Source of the DNA: Ophiothrix spiculata
Lineage: Eukaryota; Echinodermata; Ophiuroidea; Amphilepidida; Ophiotrichidae
Reading direction: 5' to 3' (one strand)
DNA: 27,912 nucleotides
Assembly (NCBI GenBank): GCA_000969725.1
Contig: JXSR01S009960.1
The notes under the pieces were generated by a model. It was not told the origin of the DNA, ran no database searches, and was given only the letters and a program-made list of their open reading frames with translations. The first letter of the stretch is position 1. Every line of letters starts with the position of its first letter. Both the position numbers and the translations under genes were made by a program. Of the stretch, positions 11,701 to 23,700 are shown in pieces.

Positions 11701-14700
11701 GTCCTTGTGTCTTTACTCACATTCCACATAATCCATACTCATTTCAGTGTGAGATCAATCTGGGTGTTAAGAAATAGGGACTATCGCCTCCACTTAATTT
11801 TAATGGACTGAACAACAAACACCCTCCCAGTATTTGTTCAGAAATTATAAAGATTCATAGCACACGTACAACTCCATATGAATTTAGAAATTTCATAATA
11901 CCCAACTGGCAATCAAACCTGGAACCACTATTTGGATCAGGGATATATGTAGGACTCATAATCAGTAGTTTGATAGTTCAAACCCCACATTAGTCAATTA
12001 TCTCAATTGCATCATCAACCCAAGAGGTATATATATGGGGATTTGACAGAATATGGTGATTTGACAGAATATGGTTCATGAAGCATTGGCTAATGGTAAA
12101 GTTTTCCTGTAGACATTAGGACTGTGATATTTTGTGAAGAAGAGCATCATGTAAAACACTTCATGTTTATTATTTTTTCCATAACAGGTTTTAAGCATTC
12201 TGTGGGATGAAGATTTAGAGTATGTAGAAGATGAGATGTATAAACTGGTACAGAAATCTCTACTGAGGCAGGAATGGGATGATAAACTGCTATGTATGGC
12301 GTTCTCTGTGCATGATTTACAACGAGACTTCCTCAAACAGAATGCAGAGAACCAAAGGGTGAGTTACAACTTTAAATCGCTAGAAAAGAGTTATGTACTT
12401 TATATTTTCAATTATTTGAGATATCACATGTATGGCATTCTATGTGCTTGATCTGCAATGAAAATGGCATCAATTTTGCATATTTCAGTTATTAAAATGA
12501 TTGGAAGAAATTTGTATGTCATAAATTCAACATTTTTACTCTAACAAGAAATATAACCACTATTTCCCTTATAAAATATAAGCAAAATATGTGGCTGCAA
12601 GTAATCCTTTCGGTCACAAGACAAGATTTGCAGCTGTATTATGAGAGTAAATTGAAATATCAAGTGAGTCACAAATTTGTTGCGAGACCTGTCGAAACTT
12701 TATTTCATCATACATAAGACATTGGTTTCTTATTTTCCTCAACCAGTATTGAATTTTCGAATCTACATTATGATTAGCAAGATTTGATAAAAAACTAAAT
12801 TGTACCACAAGCACTAGTGATGCCTAAAACCTTATTACACTGACCCAGCAAGATAAATTGAACTAGATTCCAATAATCTCAATTTTGCTGTATAATATGG
12901 CATATAGGGCTTGCAAATGTACTAAGCTAAGGGTTTAAGCACTTGGCACAAGGATTTTACAAAAAAAACCTTTTTCTGTATTTCAGCAATGTAATTTCTT
13001 CTCATTTTTTACAGCAACTACACAAGAAGTTAGTGTTAAGTTACCATAAACTGTGCAATGGAAAGTACCATGAACTAGAGGACGACTCCTACATTCACCA
13101 GCACCTACCTATGCACATGGCCAATGCTTTGATGACAGAGTCATTGAAGACCATCCTTCATAGTCTAGAATGGATCCAGGCTAAGATTAATATTGTAGGA
13201 CCATCAGCTGTGCTGAGTGATTATATCAAGTATGCACACATGCTTGAGGCTGAGGTAGGTACTATTTGTAAATGTTGTAACATGACATGACTCATTGAAG
13301 AAGACCATCCTCCATAGTCTAGAATGGATCCAGGCTAAGATTAATATTGTAGGACCATCAGCTGTGCTGAGTGATTATGTCAAGTTTGCACATATGTTGG
13401 AGGCTGAGGTAGGTGTATTTTGGTGACTCTATACCTCATTTTAAGCCCCCGTGGTGGCCTTGTAAGGCTCGGTTTCCAATTCACTATAGAAACATTCAGA
13501 AGGGCTTAACGACTTGACTAAGTCATCTTGCATTATGATGCAAAAAAATGGCTCAAGTTTTAAATATGAATATAGTACCATATAGCATGACTCAGAAAAA
13601 TGTTGTCAGGTTTCGACAGGGTGTTTTCATTATAAAAACTACTTGCAAGGAGATGTTGATGCATTTCTCTAAATGATTTTGCTTCATGATTCAATTTACT
13701 TTTCAACATCGTCCTTGTGCAAAAGCCTTCAGGATGTAAAAAAGCTCCTAGTCAGAAAATGGGAGCAAGGCCCAACTTTTTCTAAATACAAAAGTAAAAT
13801 AAACTATCTTGATGTAGGAGTTTGTGACATAATTTAGGCTTAATAAATATTTCATGTAGATATCATAACTTAGAAAAGTTCGAGCAAATCAAAACTGGTA
13901 CAGTATGGACCCAACAAACGGTACAAGATTAAATGTACAGTTAAATACTTAACACCCCCGCCCCCACCCCAAAAAAAGAAACAATTACAGATGATAAAAT
14001 AGCACTGTTATTTTTAGGCATTCTTGTACATAATATAACTGTGTGATCAACTTGCACTAGGTACACCATACTTGTCAGGATTGTAAATAGTTTTTCATAT
14101 AGTGCTTTAAAGCTGTAGTTATTTGATTTTCTTTCAGAGTGATCAAGATTATGAAATAGCTCAGGAATTCCAATCATTTATAAGTATCAACACCCACCTA
14201 TTAGTGCAATCCAGAAAGCCAGATTTATTCCAGCTTGCTCTAAACCAACCCGAGACAACACAAGTATATAAACATGCATTACAGAAGGTTGAAGCAAGTG
14301 ATAAAGGCTTCTATGTGATGTGGAGGTAGGTTTATAAAATATCAACATGTATTTACCATCATGAATAGAGATAAGGGGCAGTATCTTTCTATACGTGTCT
14401 TTAATGAAATTAATTAACATCCAGAAACTGCTAACAAGCCAGTTCAGCAACTCTAAGTAAGTTTTTACATCCACAAGCAAGTGAACATACATTGGATCAG
14501 AAAATAGACCACAAGAACCAGTGCATTTGTGCTCTGAATTTTAAAAATATTCTGATCTGGCCAATAATTAAACATATACATTTTTTCTTATTGAATGAAG
14601 ATCCACCACATACGAGGGGTATCAAAAAGTTTTAAAAATCACCCAGAAGGAAAGGAGCTATGTCGATGAACTTTTGTCAGGATGGTCACTCGTCCTTGTG

Positions 14701-17700
14701 TGCATGATGATGCAAAAATGATATAAATGGCATTTATACGTTCTAAACAGGTGTCGATATATGTCAACAACCTCCCTCCGCTAACCAGATAAACTGCACG
14801 GAGAAATCAAAGAAACGTGGCGTGATTAAATCCCTGCATTTGAAGGGTTAGAGCAGTAATTTTTCCACCAATATTATGTTACCTTAGAGATATGGTCAAA
14901 GTCGGCGTCAAAATAGCTGCAAGCTACTGAAAAATCAAAGCAGTAATTTTACAGTAATTAAAGCAGTAATCAAAGCAAAGCAGTAATTTTACAGTAATTC
15001 TATGATGACTCATCCAAAATTTAGAAGTTTGATACCATAGTATAGGTTAGGATCTCTTCTTTCCATTGACACCAAAATTATGGAAATCGGTCAATAAGTG
15101 ATGTCACAATGACGTAGTAAAGCATGGTCGGCCAGAAAATGTTGATTTTTAGGGAAATACACGTGGATTTTTTGGCTAACAGAGAACCTCTAAAAAGTCG
15201 GTCTGTGGCCATTCAGGTTTGAGTGTGAGAAATGTGTTACTTTGTACAGTGGCAATTGAAAGATGACTTAAGGATTACATAATAAAATTAAGTTCCTGGC
15301 TGTATTTCTCCTTGGTGATCTTTAAAACTTTTTGATACCCCCTCATACATATTGCAAATTTGAAGTTTAGTTTGCATAGTTTGAGCCAGTTATATATAAA
15401 AGCAATATTTTTTGGAAACTACATGATACCTCTATCTTGGTAAGATGGACATTTTTCAGTAGCTTGCAGCTATTTTGACGCCGATTTTGACCATATCTCT
15501 AAGTTAACATAATATTGGTAGAAAAAATTACAGGGTTTATGAGAATAGTATGAGCTTGCTTTTGGTATCAAAATCTCCAATTTGATTTAAAAAAGTGAAG
15601 GTGATGAAAAAGTGAATGGGGGTCACACGCCTTAAAAAGCTCTGCCTTAAAACATAAGAAATGCAAGATGTTATTTTACCATGCCTGATGAATCTCGGGG
15701 ATGCAAGTTTTCCACATTTTTGCAGAATTATGCAAATTTCTTTCATTTTCTGTAAAAAAAAATAAAGTGTTTATGCTATCAATAGCATATTTTGTAAATT
15801 TTCTGCAATTTTTACACTTTCATCAACTTACACCCCTTTAATAACTTCATTTTTCTGCAGGAATAGACCAGACGCAATGGACACAATTCTGATGACAAGT
15901 CAAGTACATGAAGGCATCGTCTCTTGTGCAAAGTTCTCACCAGATGGGAGCAGGGTTGTGTCATGTGGAGAGGATGAGACTGTTAAGGTGTGTAGAAAAC
16001 AGAAAAGATATTATTCTTTAATTTATCTCAAGGTTGTTTTTCACTCATTTGCAAGAGTTCTAGAAAACACTTGTTGTTAAGGTGTTCTGCACACCAATGC
16101 ACTAACTTATGCAGGTATCAGAAGTGTGTGATTTCAACAGATTTCGATTGAATATTGCCACATAATTCAGAGTGGCGTACACAACCCGATCTTGAATGCA
16201 ATTAAACATTGAGACGTACTCTAGTTATTTGTATTTTTGCACCAACAAAGGATGTACGCAAGTCATTTTTTTTTTACCCGTTGAACATAATTAACTTTTC
16301 AAACTACTATTGTAGATTTACAAACTATTAATATCGATTTATGGAATGTATAGGCAGTTCCAATCAGGTCCTTTACACTGGTGCAAGCTACTAGGAGTAC
16401 CAATGGTTAGTATGTCATATCAGACACATAACACCATTCAGTCACCACCAGCATCGTCAAATAGTCCCAGGAGGTTCATAATAATACATAAACTTACCAG
16501 ATAATAACAAGAATGTTCTCACATACATTCATTTTAAATTTCAAGTCATGAAATGAAATAAATTTACAGTTACAGCCGATTTTGATGTCTTGTTTACATT
16601 ACAAACTACTCTGCTCCATCAAAATGGCGGCAAAACAGTCTGCGTATATGGTGCGCATCGCGTTTTGCAAACCCTCTATTCATTTGCAAAATAAAAATCA
16701 AATTCATGTTATTTGCCCACTTATCTGTGCATCATCAGACCGTCTAATCATCTTACCATTCATAACATTCAGGTATACCTAAGGGTAGAATTTGTAATTG
16801 TCCAAGTTGAATTTAATTGCCTCATAAGTAAATTTCATTTTTAGTTCATATCTATAATATACCTTTCAAAATTTAAATTTGTCATTATATTTGAGGTGTC
16901 TATATGTACCTAGCCTGCCTGTACCAGATACATTAAAAAGTTATTCAATATTTTTTTCAGAAGAACAGTGTGCTACACTATGATTGGAACAATAATTGAT
17001 AGCAATTTAAATGTCAGTGTGAATAATTGTCATAATTTCCTCAATAATGTGAGATTCAGCTTTTAGTCCGTAATTATAATAATTAATCCTCATCAGTCAG
17101 ACTGTGATTTATTTTCTCCATGTTATAGGTGTGGGAGAGTGCCTCTGGAAACCAGCAGCTGTCACACGATAGTCACACAGAACACGTAAGCTGGTGTGAC
17201 TATTCACCCGATGGTGCCTTCATAGTGTCATGCTCACATGATAAAACAGTCAGGGTAAGCCTTAAGATAACAACGTGCTAGCTGGTGTGACTATTCACCC
17301 AACAGTGCCTTCATAGTGTCATGCTCACATGATAAAACAGTCAGGGTAAGCCTTAAGATAACAACATGCTAGCTGGTGTGACTATTCACCCAATGGTGCN
17401 NNNNNNNNNNNNNNNNNNNNNNNNNNNNNNNNNNNNNNNNNNNNNNNNNNNNNNNNNNNNNNNNNNNNNNNNNNNNNNNNNNNNNNNNNNNNNNNNNNNN
17501 NNNNNNNNNNNNNNNNNNNNNNNNNNNNNNNNNNNNNNNNNNNNNNNNNNNNNNNNNNNNNNNNNNNNNNNNNNNNNNNNNNNNNNNNNNNNNNNNNNNN
17601 NNNNNNNNNNNNNNNNNNNNNNNNNNNNNNNNNNNNNNNNNNNNNNNNNNNNNNNNNNNNNNNNNNNNNNNNNNNNNNNNNNNNNNNNNNNNNNNNNNNN

Positions 17701-20700
17701 NNNNNNNNNNNNNNNNNNNNNNNNNNNNNNNNNNNNNNNNNNNNNNNNNNNNNNNNNNNNNNNNNNNNNNNNNNNNNNNNNNNNNNNNNNNNNNNNNNNN
17801 NNNNNNNNNNNNNNNNNNNNNNNNCAATGGTGCCTTCATAGTGTCATGCTCACATGATAAAACAGTCAGGGTAAGCCTTAAGATAACAACGTGCTAGCTG
17901 GTGTGACTATTCACCCGACAGTGCCTTCATAGTGTCATGCTCACATGATAAAACAGTCAGGGTAAGCCTTAAGATAACAACGTGCTAGCTGGTGTGACTA
18001 TTCACCCGACTGGGCCTTCATAGTGTCATGCTCACATGATAAAACAGTCAGGGTAAGCCTTAAGAAAACAACATGCTAGCTGGTGTGACTATTCACCCGA
18101 CGGTGCCTTCATAGTGTCATGCTCACATGATAAAGCAGTCAGGGTAAGCCTTAAGAAAACAACATGCTAGCTGGTGTGACTATTCACCCGATGGTGCCTT
18201 CATAGTGTCATGTTCACATGATAAAACAGTCAGGGTAAGCCTTAAGATAACAACATGCTAGCTGGTGTGACTATTCACCCGACGGTGCCTTCATAGTGTC
18301 ATGCTCACATGATAAAACAGTCAGGGTAAGCCTTAAGATAACAACATGCTAGCTGGTGTGACTATTCACCCAATGGTGCCTTCATAGTATCATGCTCACA
18401 TGATAAAACAGTCAGAGTAAGCCTTAAAAAACAACATGCTAGCTGGTGTGACTATTCACCCAATGGTGCCTTCATAGTATCATGCTCACATGATAAAACA
18501 GTCAGGGTAAGCCTTAGATAACAACATATATACTAGCTAGTGTGATTATTCACCAGACGGTGCCTTCATAGTATCATGCTCACATGATGAAACAGTCAGG
18601 GTAAGCCTCAAAAAACCTTTTCACTGGTAGAAACTTAAAATGCATCTTAACTTACCTTTAGTTAATAGGTGTGTTTTAATCAATTCTTCTATGTTCAAAA
18701 AACAATTGAAAGGCTTCTTGAAAACAGTAAATTATTGAAAGGCTTCTTGAAAACGGTAAATTCACTCTTTCAAACTGTTAAAACATAACAGAAGGTATAT
18801 AGTGAATTTTCCCATTTTAAGTTGTACTAGATCTCATTAGCTTTGTACTATGTAATGTTGATAATGAACCTATTTCAGAAAAATTATAGAGGACAATTTT
18901 TTTTTTGTCTTTTGGAGAATGTGCCCAAAATTTGATATTTTCAATTGAAAAGCAAATTAGTATTTTGAGAGTTGCAATGCAAATCATTGATTAATTTGAG
19001 AGCCTAGAAATAGCTTTTTCAACATACCCACTCAACCAATTCAACTATGATCTTCTGAATGTACATGGCCTAAGGGCCAAATCATAGTCGGCCTCCAAAC
19101 AAAATTTTTCCTGCCAAACATTTGGTTGTGACGTCAAAATGATGAGTGACTCCAAACAAAATAACTTCAACATCGAGTTTAGACCAAATAAAACTTCGTG
19201 TTAGATTGCACATGTTATTGAATTATTGCCATATACATTGGACCAAATGTTTGTTACCTGTTCATAGTTTAAATTCGATGGCAAATATTTGGTGACGTCA
19301 CAACCAAATGTTTGGTAGGAAAAATTTTGTTTGGAGGCCGACTATGGTTTGGCCCTTACTGTTCAGTTATTTCATACCAGCATGTTCAAAAATGCTCTCT
19401 ATAATCAATCAAATAATCAAATTTATCAGAATTACACTTTTGATACAGTGGCACTCATCAATCTTTTGACATATTGTTTAGGTTACAGAGTATGATGATT
19501 TGTCAGACTTTGAAAGTGAATGTATTTGTTAAATTAAAGACCTGTCCTTGTAAGATGTTAAATAGCTGAATTGGACAAAGAAGCTTGTGTTGTACATCTA
19601 TATGCTCAGAAAAGTGCAGTACACGGACTTGTGTTTGTTTTTCAAATTCAATCAAATATACTCACAAACAATTTAATTGTTTTCCAGGTATGGAATGCTA
19701 AAGATGGTCGACTTATTTCCACACTTAAAGGTCATGAAGAGGAGGTGTTTATGTGTGTGTTTTCTCATGATGGGACAAAGATTGCCTCATGCTCACAGGA
19801 CTGGACTGTAAAGGTAGATTTAGACAACTTCTTTTGCCTGATTTTCAAGCCATAATGTTTTATTCCATTATCAGTGTTAAAGTTGGTACAACGTTTTTGT
19901 TAATTTAGTGATTACTGTTACCATTTTTATTTTTTGATTATTTAAAACTAGCTAAATGTGATTATTTACTTTGATTTCCAGATCTGGGATGTTGAAAAAG
20001 GTCAAGAGCTAAAGGAATTAACAATCCACACTTCTGCTGTTAAATGTTGCCAGTTCTCCCCAGATGATGCTAGGATTGCCAGTTGTTCTGACGACATGAC
20101 CGTTCAGGTAAATGTTGCCAAATTGATAAACCCATAGACTAAAAAAAGTACATATAAGAAATTTGACTATTTGCACGCTAAAAATTTGACTATGTTAGGG
20201 GATTGTGCCACTCAGGCTTCATGCCTAGACTAACACTGGGTGCGCATTGACCCCTACAATGCATTTTGCAATTTCCAACCAATTGTGCATATGCAATCAA
20301 AAACGCTTGACTTGCTTGATACTTGCATTCTCAGCCAAATTACCATTCTATTGCCAGAGTAAGGATAAACCCTACTTCAAATTAGAATGTGAGATGTTGC
20401 CAACTTGTTTAGCAAAAATTTGACATGTTTTTTCTAACAACAGAAAAAGTTAAGTTTTCTGACTCTATGCAATTGTATTGTTATTTTATATATATTAAAT
20501 TTTAATTAATGCTTTGATGATTATTTCATGGCTCATTGCATTTGTGATGTTAAGTTGATTATTGGACTGTCTTTTTGTGGCTGTCACAAACGATGTGATG
20601 TGGTTTAAGTGCACAATTGTAACCTCTTTTATTCAAATATTTATTGACAAAAAGATCAAACCAATTAATCATAGTGTCACAGTTGGATTATATTCAACAA

Positions 20701-23700
20701 GTTGTTGACAAACCATTTTGACAATGATATGTAGCTGTAGGGGTTAAAACATATTGCAAATTTGTAATCCAACAAGGGCAGGTGATTAACCACTGTGCAA
20801 CATGAATTCTTTTCAAATACTAAAATCTTATTGAAAACTATCAATGCAGAACAAAAGTATACTCCCAGTAGGACAGAAATCATGCTACATAAAATGTTTA
20901 TCAATTCTAAAGCAAAATATTAATTTTGGAATATTTGTTTAATTGCAATTTGCAAGTGCTAGACTAGCTTTTGTTCAGAGCTGAAAATAGACTGAAAAGA
21001 CTTGAATAATACAACCATTTCTATACTATCACTATCTGGCTCCTCTAAATACTGGAAACCACCCTAGGATTTTGTACCAAATTCTCAGCTCTGGAAAAGT
21101 TGCAAGTTCAGCCCGTGTCAAGACACGGCTTGAATGTAATTACCTCATCCCAACCACACAGTCCAAACATTGATATCCACCTCGTGCATAGATTGAAATC
21201 ATGCCTTTATGCAGAGTATTGACACCTAAACATGCTCCAGACCAAATACCGCTTTACTCTATAAACCTTGAAGTATGCAACAAGCAATCAGACTCTGTTA
21301 CAAGATCCATAGCATATCCCTTGTATTCTTCAACATAGTGGTTTTGAATTATGTAAGAGATTGGCAATGATTGATTAGGATTGATTATGGCCAAATCACT
21401 GCGTATTAATATATTTCTACATGAACTCTTCATAATTTTGGTATTATTTTGGTGTAATTTTGTTGCTAACACATGGACAAGCATTGTTAATAAATTCATT
21501 TGAATATTCAGCAAGATTTGGTATGTTGTTATGATTCAAGAAATATGGACTAATGACCGTATGGTCATATTGGTTTTTGTGCGTTAATTGGCTACTTGTT
21601 GCATACTTCATGATTTACAGAGTGAACCACATTGGCCTTCTGACTGAGTTAAGTAATTTTGACTAGAATGTTTAATGCAAAATTTTCAATTTTCACAAAG
21701 TTGAAATTTTCCATTTATTTGACATTCTGTTTCATAAATAGTTTGAAAATCATTGTATTCAGCAGCCAATTTTTTATTTTGATATTTTACAAAATAATCA
21801 TAATCAAAGATGTGTGGAAGGAAAAAAACAAGTACTTTTTAAAAATAAATATTCCATTGAAATTGTTTTGAATAGACAATTTTGAAGAAAGTTCTATTCC
21901 TCTTTATTTACAGCCTGGAGATATTTTAATTAGTGACTTGCAACTTTTTACACCTAGGATGCCAATAAAATTTTCTTCAACTTATTCAGAGCTTGATTTT
22001 TACTTTGGGAGCGTAGAACTCGGGAAGGATAAAACTCTGTATAGAACAGCTGCTTTATAGAATTGTCTGAGGACCAACTATTATCATTTTAAATTTACTA
22101 AAATCTCATTCAATGTAGACCTACTTTCTGGGCCTAAACCTGGTATTTCTTGAACCAATATGTATTTTGAAATTAAAATCAAGCTTCTCAGAGCTAGTGG
22201 TAGACTTGAATTTTGGAATTGTGATGAGTTGTGCCTAATTGACTTATGCATTCCAAGTAAACAAACTTCTGTGAATACAGTACTGGTCGTGACTTCTTTA
22301 TTTGAATAGTGTATATAAGAAATCAACAACTTGGAAATTCTTGAATAGGGAGATACTATTAGTTATCCCATGTTTGTTCATGCAATACGAGAAAATATTA
22401 ATAGTTTAGGTTTGTATCACACAAGGCTGAACAGGGGATAACAAATTTATCACTCAGTAAACAAATAAATGTTGGAAGCAAAAAATAATTAAAAATGCCA
22501 GGAAAAGTGCTCTGAGAATGGTTATTTTAAAATTTTTATAACATTGCAATCAATTCTAGATTTGTAGTTTTCTGGGCTTGATTGACAACTGTGTGCGTCG
22601 TTTCTATCAGCATCGCATATATTTCTGTTTGCAAGTATATGATTTAGCAAAGGAAGAAATAAATGTTAACTATGATAGCGCAGCGGTATTTTTCTCGCTT
22701 TGCACCAGTGTGGTCCCAGATTGATTTAATGCTTTATGTGCATTTAGTTTTCAGTCCATGCTCGCTTCCACAGGTTTTTCTCCAGGTACTCCGGTGTTCC
22801 TCCTGCATTCAAAAACTGATTATAAAAACATCTTGGACCCCAGTTGAAAATAAGCTTCCCAAAGTTGGGTTTCCTCGGCAAAAGCCTAAGCAAGATAATG
22901 ACATATGGTAGCTTTGTAACCTGTTGCTGTTACTCCCCTGGTGATGATATATTCACCCTTTGTATTTCTGTTTGCAGGTATATGATTTAGCCAAGGAAGA
23001 AATAGTGGTGAATTATTGATCAACATGGTAGCTTTGTAACCTTTTGTTGTTACTCCCTCTGATGTTGATATATTCACCCTTTGTATTTCTGTTGATGGTA
23101 GCTTTGCAACCTGTTGGTGTTACTCCCCCTGATGGTGATATATTCACTCTTTGTATTTGTTTGCAGGTATATGATTTAGCCTGTTGGTGTTACTCCCCCT
23201 GATGGTGATATATTCACTCTTTGTATTTCTGTTTGCAGGTATATGATTTAGCCAAGGAAGAAATAGTAGTGAACTATGCTCAGCATGGTAGCTTTGTAAC
23301 CTGTTGTTGTTACTCCCCTGATGGTGAGAAAATTATTTCAAGCGCTGACAATGAAATTCATGTGAGTATTACAGTACTGCTGTTGACAAATATTGTGTTT
23401 TTACTCGTCAACACCCAACAAATTATTACCCATCAGTCATATTTTGTAGTCTTGCTGGTTGATCCATCAATCAATCTATTTGCATTGCTACAAAAAAGGC
23501 GCCAACGGACCTAAAGTAATCTGAAAAAACCTTTTCATTCTGGACGGGACCAAATCGCAGTGTGCGTGAACAACAAACCAATCAAATCGATCTTCAAGTC
23601 ACACAGCAACTTAACTGTCAAATCAAACTAGCTCACGAGAATTGCATGATTTGTGTGTGAACCTTATCCTCTGTGCACAAGACGTGTAAAAGTGAAAAGG

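Noticed and set aside
17366-17857. Open frames of about 160 codons on both strands
   Set aside because: They consist almost wholly of undetermined bases; there is no sequence to support them.
17255-18612. Reading the 91-bp units as extra coding half-blades
   Set aside because: The 25 bases between coding parts contain in-frame stops, the period is not a multiple of three, there is no pyrimidine tract or acceptor in the unit, and a 25-nt intron would be far too short for an animal.
17186-18612. CRISPR-like array
   Set aside because: Units are contiguous 91-bp tandem repeats without unique spacers and derive from an exon of an animal gene.
22672-22740. Functional tRNA gene
   Set aside because: Box A is good but box B is degraded and no cloverleaf with paired acceptor stem is evident; a SINE explains it better.
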